Numbered from the stretch's first letter, positions 24,998 through 33,829 are shown. The stretch: DNA of 64,000 nucleotides from Beijerinckia sp. 28-YEA-48 (GCF_900104955.1 NZ_FNSI01000001.1:2638001-2702000); one strand, 5' to 3'. Notes: generated from the sequence alone by a model not told the origin. Made by a program: numbers and translations.

Positions 24998-26130
24998 GCT
25001 GGCTGAAAGCCGCGATTGTCGAGGAAGGCTTCCTCGCGATAAAGGCCGAGCGCCTGCATGACCGGCAGGTCATGGAAAGCGAAGAGGCAGGCGTCTTCCT
25101 TGTCCGAGCCATTGGCATGTTCGTGCCAGGCCCAGGACGGCACGCAGAAAATATCGCGCTCCTGCCAGTCGAAGCGGCGGCCACCGATGATCGAGAAGCC
25201 GCTGCCCTTGGCCACCTGATAGATGAAACTACCGGTGTGACGATGCGCCTTTGTGCGCTCGCCGGCGCGCAGCATCTGCATGCTGGCGCCGATGGTCTGC
25301 ATGACCGGGCCGCCGGTGACCGGATTGACGTAGTTCATCATCACGCCATCGAAGGGCGAACCTTCGGTGGTCGCCGCATAGCGCGTCAGCGCCTCATAGG
25401 TCGGCGCCCATTCATATTTGAGCAGGGGCGAATAGCCCTTCGACCAATCACCCGTCGACGGACGCAGACCTGGATTGCCCCAAGTCTTGCTCATGTCGTC
25501 GACCGCATAGCCCACAGCCTGATGCAGATCGGGATGGACGACATAGAAATTGGCTTCGAGCGCATTGACGAGAGGAATGTCGAGACCATCCTGCCAGATG
25601 CAAGGTGAGCCACTCGCTTCAACACCATGTTCATGCCAGGTGCCGTTGGGCGTGAGCACGAAATCATTGGCGCCCAGCGTCATCTTGTGGCCGTCGACGA
25701 TGGTATAGGCGCCCGCGCCTTCCATGATGAAACGCAAAGCCGAGGCCGAATGCGCATGCGCCGAGGCGACTTCGCCAGGATGCATCACTTGCAGGCCGGA
25801 ATAGAGCCAGCCCACAGCAGCGGCATCTTCCGTGCGGCCAGGATTGTTGAGATAGATGACGCGCCGGCCGGCTTTTTCCGGCGAGACCAGCTCGACCGAG
25901 CGCAGCACATGTTCGCGCAGATCGCGATAGCGCCACAGCACCGGCACGGAAGCGGACTTTGGCTCCCACGGCTCGATCTTGTTGGCGACGGTCCAGAGCG
26001 CGCCGGTCTGCAGCCGGTCGAGATCCTTGTAATAGGCGACGAGTTCCGGCGTGTCCTCGACGTTGGCGCGCCCGGCGACTTCCTCGCGATATTGGTCGTG
26101 CCGTCCTTGATCTTTTTGGGTTTGGCTCAT
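24994..26130 (-). CDS. Gentisate 1,2-dioxygenase family (bicupin ring-cleavage dioxygenase)
   Basis: 378 residues with two cupin domains. The N-terminal cupin holds the iron site: H125 and H127 in SAHAHSASALRF and H166 in TPNGTWHEHG. The C-terminal cupin keeps H296/H298 (AHRHTGS) and H336/H338 (WAWHEH). This matches gentisate 1,2-dioxygenase and its relatives salicylate 1,2-dioxygenase and 1-hydroxy-2-naphthoate dioxygenase, which open the aromatic ring between adjacent carboxyl and hydroxyl carbons. First gene of a minus-strand block FAH-nitrilase-flavin reductase-AAHS, divergent from a GntR regulator. A gentisate-type substrate is most likely; the site HAH instead of HRH leaves room for others. 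Confidence 0.9.
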   Translation of the reverse strand: MSQTQKDQGRHDQYREEVAGRANVEDTPELVAYYKDLDRLQTGALWTVANKIEPWEPKSASVPVLWRYRDLREHVLRSVELVSPEKAGRRVIYLNNPGRTEDAAAVGWLYSGLQVMHPGEVASAHAHSASALRFIMEGAGAYTIVDGHKMTLGANDFVLTPNGTWHEHGVEASGSPCIWQDGLDIPLVNALEANFYVVHPDLHQAVGYAVDDMSKTWGNPGLRPSTGDWSKGYSPLLKYEWAPTYEALTRYAATTEGSPFDGVMMNYVNPVTGGPVMQTIGASMQMLRAGERTKAHRHTGSFIYQVAKGSGFSIIGGRRFDWQERDIFCVPSWAWHEHANGSDKEDACLFAFHDLPVMQALGLYREEAFLDNRGFQPA

Positions 26131-26286
26131 GACCCGATCCTCGCTCCGGTCCCTGTTCTCCCCATGACGCTAGGGAGGATTTTCGAAAGAATCAATCTTT
26201 TTCGTGAATGATGACGATTTTGGGTGATTTTCTCCACCAATCGCCTATTCTAGCACCAGATTTGGCGGAAAAACTTGGAGGAAAAC

Positions 26287-27021
26287 GTGCCCCCCAGACG
26301 CATTGCCGCTGCGGCTTTAGAGAATGACCGGACGGGCACAGAAATCCTGACCCTGGTGGACACGGCTTATCGCGATCTGCGCCGCGACATTATCGGTGGC
26401 GTGTTCGCGCCTGGCCAGCCACTGCGGCTGGAAGTGCTGCGCACCCGCTATGGCCTCTCCTTCTCGCCGCTGCGCGAGGCGCTGAACCGGCTGCAAAGCG
26501 AGCGGCTCGTGCAATCGGCGCCGCTGCGCGGCTTCTCGGTCGCGCCGCTCTCACCCGCGCAGATGTGGGATGCGGTGGAGACGCGCGTCTTGATCGAATG
26601 CCAGGCGCTGCGTCGTGCCATCGCCGCCGGCGATGACGCCTGGGAAGCCCGGATCGTCGCCGCGTTCCATGCCCTCAGCCTCAAGACCAAGCGGTTCGCC
26701 GCACGTTCGACACCTCCCACCGCCGAAGAGGCGCAGGAAATCGAGACCAGCCATTACGAATTTCATCGCGCGCTCATCGATGTCTGCGGCTCGCCGCGTC
26801 TCATCGACCTTGCCGACAAGCTCTATGCCGAGACCGAACGCTATCGCCAGCCGACCCTGACCGGCCGCACGCCCAGGGGCGCGCCGCGCGACGTGGCGCT
26901 GGAACATCGCGAAATCATGGATGCGACTTTGGCGCGCGAGGAAGCGCGCGCCACCGAACTGCTCGCCGCGCATTATCGGCGCACCGCCACTTTGGTCGAG
27001 GAAAGCCTCGCGGCCGAGTGA
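26287..27021 (+). CDS. GntR-family (FCD subfamily) regulator
   Basis: 244 residues from GTG 26287, which has a GGAGG 8 nt upstream; the TTG at 26275 overlaps this site and is unlikely. The winged helix is at about 22-85 (YRDLRRDIIGGVFAPGQPL, SFSPLREALNRLQSERLV). The C-terminal FCD effector domain (about 90-235) has metal-ligand-like residues in YEFHRALIDVCG and LEHREIMDA. It is divergent from the gentisate dioxygenase operon, 156 bp apart, so it is probably that operon's substrate-responsive repressor. Confidence 0.92.
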   Translation: MPPRRIAAAALENDRTGTEILTLVDTAYRDLRRDIIGGVFAPGQPLRLEVLRTRYGLSFSPLREALNRLQSERLVQSAPLRGFSVAPLSPAQMWDAVETRVLIECQALRRAIAAGDDAWEARIVAAFHALSLKTKRFAARSTPPTAEEAQEIETSHYEFHRALIDVCGSPRLIDLADKLYAETERYRQPTLTGRTPRGAPRDVALEHREIMDATLAREEARATELLAAHYRRTATLVEESLAAE

Positions 27022-27135
27022 GGCGGAACAAACAGGCATAGAAGCCGCAACAGCGATTCGTGCCGGTTCCGTACCGGCTTTGGTTTACTATTCCCGTTTT
27101 GGGTGCCTGACGCCAAGCTGCGGCAGCAGAGCTCG

Positions 27136-28566
27136 TTAACCATAGCTTTTCGCCGGCTCGTACCGCCCGGCGCTTGCCCAGGCGCGCCAGGCAAGCACCA
27201 CGGCGGTGATCTGCGTCAACGCTCCGACGATCATGGCCACGCGCAAGCCCTGCGCGCCCGCCCCCGCCACCGCATAGATCGCGCCGAGCAGCGCGACGCC
27301 CATGGTGGCGCCGATCATGCGCGCGACATTGAGCAGCGCGCTAGCCGTGCCCGAGCGCGCCGCCGCGACAGCACCAACCGCCGCGGCCGTGAGTGTGCCG
27401 GTGGCGAACCCCATGCCAAGCCCGGTGAGCGCCAGGCCAATCTCTCCCCACAGCACCGAAGATGCCGTGGCCGACAGCGCAATGGTCGCCAACCCCAAGG
27501 CAATAATCGCGACACCACCGGTCGCCAGCAACCGATGGCCGAACCGCACCGCCAGCGCGCCGGAGAAAGGCGAGATGGCGACGAAGACAAGCGCCATCGG
27601 CAGCAAGGCCAGGCCAGCGCCTGTCGCATCGAAGCCACCGGTCGCCTGCCAGGTCATCGGCACCAGGAACAAAGCGCCATACATGCCGAAAGTCATCGCC
27701 GCCGTGGCGGCGAGCGCGCTTGAAAAAACTCTGGAGCGGAAGATATCGAGCGGCACCAGCGCCGACGCGCCGCGCCTCTGCTCGATGCGGATGAAGAAGA
27801 TGAACGCGAGCAGCGCAATGACGATGGCTGCACCGCCCATCAGAGGCGCGTCATGAAATTCGATAGCGGCGAAGGCCAGGCCGGCGATGGCAAGCGCGCC
27901 CAGCATTTGCGCCGTGATGTCGAAATCGCGGTCCTGGGGATCTGATGTCTCGCGGATCGACAGCCGTGCCAGGCCCATGGCCAGGAGGCCGAGCGGTACG
28001 ACGACGAGAAAAATACTTCGCCAGCCGAAATGGTGGATCAACACACCGCCGGCCGTGGCGCCAACGGCCATGGCAAGGCCATTGCAAGCCGCCCAGATGC
28101 CAAGCGCGCGACCACGTCGCGCCGGATCCGTCCAGGTAACACGGATGATGGCGAGCGAAGCGGGGATCATCAGCCCTGCCCCCAGCCCTGCGATGGCGCG
28201 ACCGGTGATGAGCACGCCAATATTCGGCGCGAAGGCGCAGCCAAGCGAAGCCGATGTGAAAATGGCCGTCCCGATCACGAACATGCGGCGACGTCCGGCC
28301 AGATCGGCCAGAAGCCCGCCGGTGAGCAGAAGCACCGCATAGACCAGATTGTAGCTATCGATCACCCATTGCAGCGCGCCGGCGCGCGCCTGGAAGTAAT
28401 CGCCAATAGACACCACGGCGAGATTGGCGACAGCGGTATCTACTTGGGCGACAAGAACGGCAAGACAGAGCGTAATCAACGCCATCGTCTCGCGTGGCGG
28501 ACGCGGATTGAACGGGAGTTCAAGCGGCGGCAAACTGCCAGCGCGGTAAATCGGATCGTCGGGCAT
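27136..28566 (-). CDS. EmrB/QacA-type MFS (DHA2) drug exporter
   Basis: 476 residues from ATG 28566 (GGAG upstream), 14 predicted helices. Helix 1 has LAVLVAQVDTAVANLAV with the acidic residue typical of DHA2 pumps. LLADLAGRRRMFVIG is motif A, and AIAGLGAGLMIPASLAII is motif B/C. It should export toxic hydrophobic compounds in exchange for protons. Its natural divergent partner appears to be the ArsR-family gene at 30718: the metS insertion now separates the two promoters. Confidence 0.92.
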   Translation of the reverse strand: MPDDPIYRAGSLPPLELPFNPRPPRETMALITLCLAVLVAQVDTAVANLAVVSIGDYFQARAGALQWVIDSYNLVYAVLLLTGGLLADLAGRRRMFVIGTAIFTSASLGCAFAPNIGVLITGRAIAGLGAGLMIPASLAIIRVTWTDPARRGRALGIWAACNGLAMAVGATAGGVLIHHFGWRSIFLVVVPLGLLAMGLARLSIRETSDPQDRDFDITAQMLGALAIAGLAFAAIEFHDAPLMGGAAIVIALLAFIFFIRIEQRRGASALVPLDIFRSRVFSSALAATAAMTFGMYGALFLVPMTWQATGGFDATGAGLALLPMALVFVAISPFSGALAVRFGHRLLATGGVAIIALGLATIALSATASSVLWGEIGLALTGLGMGFATGTLTAAAVGAVAAARSGTASALLNVARMIGATMGVALLGAIYAVAGAGAQGLRVAMIVGALTQITAVVLAWRAWASAGRYEPAKSYG

Positions 28567-28603
28567 GGTTTCGATCTCCAATCGGAGTTCGAACATTAGA
28601 CCC

Positions 28604-28645
28604 CCACCCTGCTGACATGTTTCGACGACAACCGAAGCATGATGA
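28604..28645. repeat. 42-bp direct repeat, left copy
   Basis: Runs from CCACCCTGCTGACATG to GAAGCATGATGA. It is identical to 30624-30665 except for one base (A at 28628, G at 30648). The two copies bracket the metS gene and its leader in the same orientation. This copy ends 6 bp before the metS stop codon. Confidence 0.95.
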
Positions 28646-28651
28646 TCTTAT

Positions 28652-30373
28652 TCAACGAGACCAGACAGCATCATGTTCCCCCTTTGCATCGGCGAATTTT
28701 GCTCGGTTCGTCTCGACCCATTCCGCTGAGAGCTTTTCAAACAGGATTGGCGGTACACCGACCCTTTTACCGCCTTGAATCAAGGTCAACGCCTCGGCAA
28801 CCGATGAAGGCCATGAGGGCTGTCCGAAATGCCCCAAGGCCTCCAGCACGTGCTCGGAAGCCGTCGGAATAAATGGCCACGCGATTGTCGCCGCCAGCGC
28901 TACCAGGTTGACGCTGGTCCGAATGATGATGGCAGCACGATCAGGCTCCCGAGCAACCTTCGACCATGGCGCGGCAGCGACAAGATAAGTATTGATCGCG
29001 CTCCAAATCGCGCGCACTTCATCCGCGGCCTTGCGGAGAGCACGTTCATCTTGGTGCGCCTTCAAAGTTGCAAGACGTTGGATCAGTTCGAGAACGAGGC
29101 TTTGTTCGAGATCGCCCGTTTCGCCTGCCGTTGGCACGATGCCATCGTATTTCGTGGCAACGAATTTCAACACCCGATTGACGAGATTGCCGAAAGTATC
29201 AGCGAGATCGTTGTTCACGCCTGCGGCGAACCGCTCGAAGGAGAAGGCGGAATCGCGGCTCTCTGGCGCATTCGCCGCCAACCACCAACGCCAGTAGTCT
29301 GCCGGCAGCAAGTCTAGCGCTTGATCGAGAAACACGCCACGGCGCTGGCTGGTTGAGAATTTCTGGCCTTCGTAAGTGAGCCATGAAACCCCTTTTATGA
29401 CGTCAACAGTCTTCCACGGCTCGCCAGCGCCCAATACGGTGCAAGGAAAAGAAACCGCGTGAAACGGCACATTGTCCTTGCCTAGGAATTGCAGGTATTC
29501 GACATCGTCCGCCTGCCACCACCAGGCTTTCCAATCGCGCTTCTGCGGATCGACATCGGCCCATTCCTGGGTGGCCGCTATATATTCGATCGGAGCGTCG
29601 AACCAGACGTAAAACACCTTCCCTTCGAAGCCGTCTTTCGGGATGGGAACGCCCCAGGCGAGATCGCGTGTTATGCAGCGATCTTGTATGCCTTCATCGA
29701 GCCATTTGCGCGCAATCGACGTTACTAAGTGCGGCCAACCCTGCCGCGAAGCCAGCCACGTCTCCAAGGCGCCAACCAACGCCCGCTGGCGCAAGAAGAA
29801 ATGTTTGGTTGGACGCACCTCGAGGTTCGTGCTCCCGGAGATCGCAGACCGTGGCTGAATCAGGTCCGTCGGCTCCAACAATCGGGAGCATTCCTCGCAT
29901 TGATCGCCCCGCGCACGATCGAAACCACATTGTGGACAGGTGCCCAGGATGTAGCGGTCCGGAAGGAAGCGGGCATCATCATGCGAATAGACTTGCCTGA
30001 GCGTGCGCTCCTCAATGAAACCACGCTCGTCCAGGCGTTTGAAAAAATGCTGAGTCAGTGCACGGTTTTGTGGCGACGACGAGCGTCCGAAATGATCGAA
30101 CGAAAGGCAGAATCGCCGGTAGATATCGGCCTGAATGCGATGCTGTTCGGCGCAATATTCGGCAACGGGGAGGCCCGCTTCAGCGGCCGCGAGTTCCGCT
30201 GGCGTACCATGCTCATCGGTGGCGCAGATGAACAACACCTCGTCGCCGATCTGACGCCGGTAGCGGGCGTGAATATCGGCGGGCAAGAGCGATCCCGCCA
30301 AATTGCCGAGATGCTTGATGCCGTTGATATAGGGAAGCGCGCTGGTGATCAGTACCTTACTGTTATTGGTCAT
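28652..30373 (-). CDS. metG: Methionyl-tRNA synthetase, probably a second, acquired copy
   Basis: 573 residues, complete. The class I signature is [17 protein letters not shown] with HLGN as the HIGH motif (21-24). A zinc knuckle has C146, C149, C159 and C162 ([20 protein letters not shown] is its span). The KMSKS loop is KFSTS (338-342), so the fourth Lys is replaced by Thr, a variant I remember from archaeal and some bacterial MetRS. The anticodon-binding helical domain is at about 370-520. The product charges tRNA-Met. The coding bases look less GC-rich than the neighbours, and direct repeats frame the gene, pointing to insertion. A leader frame and terminator precede it. Such extra copies often resist MetRS inhibitors. 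Confidence 0.93.
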   Translation of the reverse strand: MTNNSKVLITSALPYINGIKHLGNLAGSLLPADIHARYRRQIGDEVLFICATDEHGTPAELAAAEAGLPVAEYCAEQHRIQADIYRRFCLSFDHFGRSSSPQNRALTQHFFKRLDERGFIEERTLRQVYSHDDARFLPDRYILGTCPQCGFDRARGDQCEECSRLLEPTDLIQPRSAISGSTNLEVRPTKHFFLRQRALVGALETWLASRQGWPHLVTSIARKWLDEGIQDRCITRDLAWGVPIPKDGFEGKVFYVWFDAPIEYIAATQEWADVDPQKRDWKAWWWQADDVEYLQFLGKDNVPFHAVSFPCTVLGAGEPWKTVDVIKGVSWLTYEGQKFSTSQRRGVFLDQALDLLPADYWRWWLAANAPESRDSAFSFERFAAGVNNDLADTFGNLVNRVLKFVATKYDGIVPTAGETGDLEQSLVLELIQRLATLKAHQDERALRKAADEVRAIWSAINTYLVAAAPWSKVAREPDRAAIIIRTSVNLVALAATIAWPFIPTASEHVLEALGHFGQPSWPSSVAEALTLIQGGKRVGVPPILFEKLSAEWVETNRAKFADAKGEHDAVWSR

Positions 30374-30410
30374 CGTGGTGGTCCTGGGCTGCGGGGCTGG
30401 AAAATCGGCA

Positions 30411-30436
30411 ATAAAAAAGGCCCCGAACGAGGGCCT
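30411..30436 (-). terminator. Intrinsic terminator/attenuator in the metS leader
   Basis: On the minus strand a 6-bp stem (AGGCCC/GGGCCT, 7-nt loop) is followed directly by TTTTTTAT. It ends 37 bp before the metS start codon, so transcripts must pass it to reach the gene. That position implies conditional read-through, as in aminoacyl-tRNA-responsive attenuators. Confidence 0.75.
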
Positions 30437-30468
30437 GATCCGATCACCGCACGCAGTCTCAAGACGCG

Positions 30469-30570
30469 CTACGTCAACCCAGTCCCTCTTCGGAGGTTGG
30501 GATGCGCATTCGTGTTATGGCGCGAAAATATGTGATGATGTTCACTATGATCACCTGAGTACGCACCCAT
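30469..30570 (-). CDS. Candidate attenuation leader peptide, His-rich
   Basis: A 33-codon frame from ATG 30570 to TAG, upstream of the metS terminator. It contains six His codons, three in a row (SEHHHIF, residues 9-15), but no Met beyond the start. The last third of the frame lies in a nested hairpin (CCCA..TGGG with CCTC..GAGG inside, about 30476-30502), and a second hairpin (GTCT/AGAC) follows the stop. A GGAG is 14 nt upstream of the start, rather far. The layout is that of a translation-coupled attenuator, yet the codon choice does not match methionine, so confidence is limited. Confidence 0.4.
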   Translation of the reverse strand: MGAYSGDHSEHHHIFSRHNTNAHPNLRRGTGLT

Positions 30571-30623
30571 TATGTGTCTGCGAACTCCTTTTATCAAGTG
30601 GTTCAAGCCACTTCAGGGGCGAT

Positions 30624-30665
30624 CCACCCTGCTGACATGTTTCGACGGCAACCGAAGCATGATGA
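30624..30665. repeat. 42-bp direct repeat, right copy
   Basis: 41 of 42 bases match 28604-28645. This copy lies 52 bp upstream of the ArsR gene start, and the left copy 37 bp upstream of the EmrB-type MFS start. Joining the two restores a compact divergent MFS/ArsR promoter region of about 150 bp. Confidence 0.95.
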
Positions 30666-30717
30666 CCGGATACCGGCTATGATTGTCATTCTCGCAGCAG
30701 CAATCGGGAGAGGAACC

Positions 30718-31476
30718 ATGACATTCGCCTCCGGCTTCTCCACCGCCGCGGCGCTCATCGCCGATCCGGCGCGGGCGCGCATGTTGACGTTCCTGCTCGA
30801 CGGGCGCGCTTATCCGGCCGGGCAATTGGCCGAGGTTTCGGGCGTGACGCCGCAGACGGCGAGTTCGCATCTGGCGCAATTGCTGGCTGGTGGGCTCGTC
30901 ACCTGCGAGGCGCAGGGGCGCCATCGCTATTATCGTCTCACTGGGCCACGGGTGGCGCAGGCGCTGGAACATCTGGCGACGCTTGCGACACATCAGCCGG
31001 TGAAACGACCAGCGCTCAGCACCGAAGCGCGCGAGCTGCGCTTCTGCCGCTCCTGTTACGATCATCTCGCCGGCCAGATCGGCGTCGCGGTGACGCAAGC
31101 GCTGCAAACACACCGTTTCATCGCGATGGCCGACGATCAACAGTTTCGCTTGACGCCCGAGGGCGCCGCCTGGTTCGAGGCGGTCGGCATCGACACGCAG
31201 GCGCTGAAGCCGACGCGGCGCGGCATCGCCCGCCCCTGCCTCGACTGGACCGAGCGGACCTATCATCTCGCCGGCCCGCTCGGCCGGCAGCTGCTCGACA
31301 CGCTGATCGCGCGCGGCTGGCTGCGCCGCGCCAAGGATACGCGTCGCCTGCAGCTCACACCCAAGGGCCGGTTGGAACTGAAGCAACGGCTCGATATCGA
31401 CGCCGAGACGCTCGCCCGATTGCCGCAATATCCACCGCAACAAGGCGTTGCAGCCATAAATTCAGCGCAATCTTGA
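30718..31476 (+). CDS. ArsR-family winged-helix regulator with C-terminal extension
   Basis: 252 residues from ATG 30718 behind GGGAGAGGA. The N-terminal ArsR domain (about 8-85) has ALIADPARARMLTFLLDG and the recognition helix GVTPQTASSHLAQLLAGGLV. No metal-site Cys pair is present in the helix. The C-terminal half contains CRSCYDHLAGQIG (about 103-115) and a second helix-turn-helix-like piece near 205-235. Homologues with this layout usually regulate an adjacent MFS pump; here the pump is the EmrB-type gene that was divergent before metS came in between. Confidence 0.88.
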   Translation: MTFASGFSTAAALIADPARARMLTFLLDGRAYPAGQLAEVSGVTPQTASSHLAQLLAGGLVTCEAQGRHRYYRLTGPRVAQALEHLATLATHQPVKRPALSTEARELRFCRSCYDHLAGQIGVAVTQALQTHRFIAMADDQQFRLTPEGAAWFEAVGIDTQALKPTRRGIARPCLDWTERTYHLAGPLGRQLLDTLIARGWLRRAKDTRRLQLTPKGRLELKQRLDIDAETLARLPQYPPQQGVAAINSAQS

Positions 31477-31577
31477 AATCTAGATTGCCTTGATTTTTGC
31501 GATTGACCGAAAATCAAGCTATAATTTATAAGTCACCCCATGGTGACGCCCCTTGGTGGCGGGCGACGCCATAGCAG

Positions 31578-32150
31578 ATGTCGTTCAAGAGGGTCGTTTC
31601 GGTGTCGTCTCCCGTCAAAGTCGAACTGTTGGCGCACGATCCAGCCTGGGCGCGGGACGCGGCCCGGGAAAGCGCCGTGCTGGCGGAAGCGCTCGGCCCC
31701 GTGCTCGTCGCGGTTCACCACATCGGCTCGACCGCCATTGCCGGCATTCATGCCAAGCCGATCATCGACCTGATCCCGGTTGTCACCGATCTGTTGGAGC
31801 TCGATCGCTGCCGCGATGCGGTGGAAGCGCTGGGTTATACATGGTGGGGGGAATATGGCCTGCCGGGCCGGCGCTATTGTTTCAAGAGCGATCCGGTGAC
31901 GGGCCGTCGCCTCGTGCATCTGCATTGCTATGCGGAAGGTTCCTCCGAAATCACCCGCAACCTGGCTTTCCGCGACTATCTGATCGCCCATCCCGACATC
32001 GCGCGGGCCTATGATCAGGAGAAGGCCCGTTGCCGCGACCTGCATGCTGGCGATATGCATGACTATAGCGATTGCAAGGATGCCTGGATCAAGCGGATCG
32101 AGGCGCAAGCGCTGACCTGGGCCGTGACTAGAGCGAAGGAACTGCGTTGA
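31578..32150 (+). CDS. GrpB family protein (nucleotidyltransferase-like fold)
   Basis: 190 residues. The GrpB/COG2320 signature is VHHIGSTAIAGIHAKPIIDL (about 47-66), with conserved YCFKSDPVTGRRLVHLHCY in the middle and a C-terminal helix ending AYDQEKARCRDLHAGD. The family has a minimal nucleotidyltransferase-like fold; the cellular role is not established. Its stop codon overlaps the next start (TGATG), so it is translationally coupled to the exported leucine-rich-repeat protein. That partnership is not usual for GrpB. Confidence 0.88.
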   Translation: MSFKRVVSVSSPVKVELLAHDPAWARDAARESAVLAEALGPVLVAVHHIGSTAIAGIHAKPIIDLIPVVTDLLELDRCRDAVEALGYTWWGEYGLPGRRYCFKSDPVTGRRLVHLHCYAEGSSEITRNLAFRDYLIAHPDIARAYDQEKARCRDLHAGDMHDYSDCKDAWIKRIEAQALTWAVTRAKELR

Positions 32151-33274
32151 TGCGGATGGCCGCCCTTCTCATCACCCTGCTGGCGGGCCTGTTCGTCCTC
32201 ACTCCGGGCCAGGCGCAGACAATCCGGGTCGGCGGACAGCCGGTGCAGATCGACGCGCAGACTGTCGATCTCTCCGAACTGACCGTGCTCACCGACATTT
32301 CGGCCCTGGCGAAATTGACCGCGGTGAAGAAGCTGCTGATCAACGGCACCGGCATCACCGATCTGTCGCCGCTCGCGTCGCTGCAGACACTGGAGGAGAT
32401 CGACATTTCCGATACGTCCGTCGAGGACCTGGCGCCGCTGCGGAAACTGCCAAACTTGCGCGCGCTGTTTGCGGCGCGCAGCCGCGTCTATGATCTCAGC
32501 CCCCTCGCCAGCCTGCCGCGCTTGAGCACGCTCGACCTGCGCCAGACCCGGCTTGGCGATGCCGACGGATTGCGTCCGTTGGCCAATCTCGAAGCCCTCT
32601 GGCTTGCCGATCTGCCGTTGAAAAACATCGCCGCTCTGGCGGAAACGAAGAAGCTGACGACGCTCGATCTGTCGCACAGCAAGGTTTCCGACCTGTCGCC
32701 GATTGCCGAAGCGAGCGCGCTGTCGGTCTTGCTGCTGCAAGGGGCGCCGATTGCCGACCTGACGCCGCTGGCGAAGCTGACCAAGCTCACGCGGCTCGAT
32801 CTCAGCTATACGCAAGTGACGACCCTGGTGCCGCTGACGGCGGCGCAGAGCCTGGAAGACCTGCGTGCCGATGGAACCAGCGTCTATGATCTCGCGCCGC
32901 TCAAAAATGCCACGAGCCTGATGGTGCTATCGCTGGCCTTCACGCCGGTCGACGATGTGACACCCTTGGCCGGACTGACGCACTTGAAGAACCTCGTCCT
33001 GGCGCGCACCGACATTCAGAGCATCGCCCCGTTGAAGCAACTGGCGCAGCTCTGGTCGCTGGATATCCAGGGCACGCCGGTGCATGATTTCACGCCGCTC
33101 CTCACCCTCACCTCCTTGCGACGGCTTTCGATCGGCGAGCCATTGCCGAAGGAGAGGTTCGGCGCCAGCGCGCCCATTGATATCAATGCCCTCAATCTCA
33201 ACTGGCTGACAGTGGATGGGCAGAAGCAGATCCAGGAATTTCTTGCCGGCCCGACCCACATCGGACCGCGTTGA
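32150..33274 (+). CDS. Exported leucine-rich-repeat protein (internalin-like SDS22 repeats)
   Basis: 374 residues. A signal peptide (about 1-23, ending PGQAQ) is followed by about 12 consecutive 22-residue repeats of the form L-x-x-L-xx-L-x-L-x-x-T-x-I-x-D-L-x-P-L, for example LTRLDLSYTQVTTLVPLT. This is the SDS22/internalin-type LRR solenoid with the N-terminal strands facing the concave side. A short C-terminal domain (about 330-374) has no recognised motif and no membrane anchor. It should be periplasmic or secreted and bind a protein or glycan partner. Translation is coupled to GrpB by a 1-nt overlap. Confidence 0.9.
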   Translation: MRMAALLITLLAGLFVLTPGQAQTIRVGGQPVQIDAQTVDLSELTVLTDISALAKLTAVKKLLINGTGITDLSPLASLQTLEEIDISDTSVEDLAPLRKLPNLRALFAARSRVYDLSPLASLPRLSTLDLRQTRLGDADGLRPLANLEALWLADLPLKNIAALAETKKLTTLDLSHSKVSDLSPIAEASALSVLLLQGAPIADLTPLAKLTKLTRLDLSYTQVTTLVPLTAAQSLEDLRADGTSVYDLAPLKNATSLMVLSLAFTPVDDVTPLAGLTHLKNLVLARTDIQSIAPLKQLAQLWSLDIQGTPVHDFTPLLTLTSLRRLSIGEPLPKERFGASAPIDINALNLNWLTVDGQKQIQEFLAGPTHIGPR

Positions 33275-33290
33275 GTTTTTGTAGCGCGGC

Positions 33291-33779
33291 TCAGCGTTTC
33301 AAGACCGACACATAAGATGCAACTTCCGGAGCCGTGAAGATGCTCTTGGCTTGGGCGGCAGCGGCGACATAGCCGGATATATCGACGTCTTTCGGTAGTG
33401 CGAGCTTGCCGTCGCAATAGACATATATGTCCTTGACCTCGCGAATGACGCGCGAACCCGGGATGGCATAGGGCGCGGAAAAGGTCGCTTGGGTGCGAGT
33501 GATGGCATAATGAGACGGCGTGACGATGAGCAGACGCGTCTCAGCCCAGCCGCCCTCGGCACCATCGCGACGGACGACCTGACGCAGCACACGCTTGCCC
33601 CGGGCGACATAGATTTTCCAGATGGCGCCCTCTGACGACTGCATCCGCGAGGCTTCGAACTGCGCATTGGCTCGGTTCGGCAAAGGCTGGCGCAGCAGCC
33701 GTTCAAGCCGCGCGTCGTCGCAGGCAAGAGCCGCCGTGGTACAAAGGGAAAGACAGGCCGCCAGTACGGATTTTTTCAT
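33291..33779 (-). CDS. Exported protein of unknown function
   Basis: 162 residues with a signal peptide (MKKSVLAACLSLCTTAALA). The mature protein starts with CDDARL and contains one more Cys (YVYCDGK), which could form a disulfide. The middle is beta-rich with Arg/Lys patches (VARGKRVLRQVVRRDG). I do not recognise a family. It is convergent with the LRR gene (16 bp apart) and followed upstream by a full repeat element. Confidence 0.7.
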   Translation of the reverse strand: MKKSVLAACLSLCTTAALACDDARLERLLRQPLPNRANAQFEASRMQSSEGAIWKIYVARGKRVLRQVVRRDGAEGGWAETRLLIVTPSHYAITRTQATFSAPYAIPGSRVIREVKDIYVYCDGKLALPKDVDISGYVAAAAQAKSIFTAPEVASYVSVLKR

Positions 33780-33829
33780 CGGTCGCTCTCGGGAAATGGA
33801 ACCGTCACAGATTAAACTGTATTCTAAAG

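Noticed and set aside
30411..30436. Plus-strand terminator
   Set aside because: The T-run exists only on the minus strand, so the hairpin can terminate only transcripts heading into metS.
29729..30535. 268-codon plus-strand frame opposite metS
   Set aside because: It is antisense to an unambiguous MetRS and runs through the leader and terminator; no family resemblance.
28604..30665. Integrative element with att sites
   Set aside because: Direct repeats fit, but there is no integrase, excisionase or tRNA gene within or near the insert.
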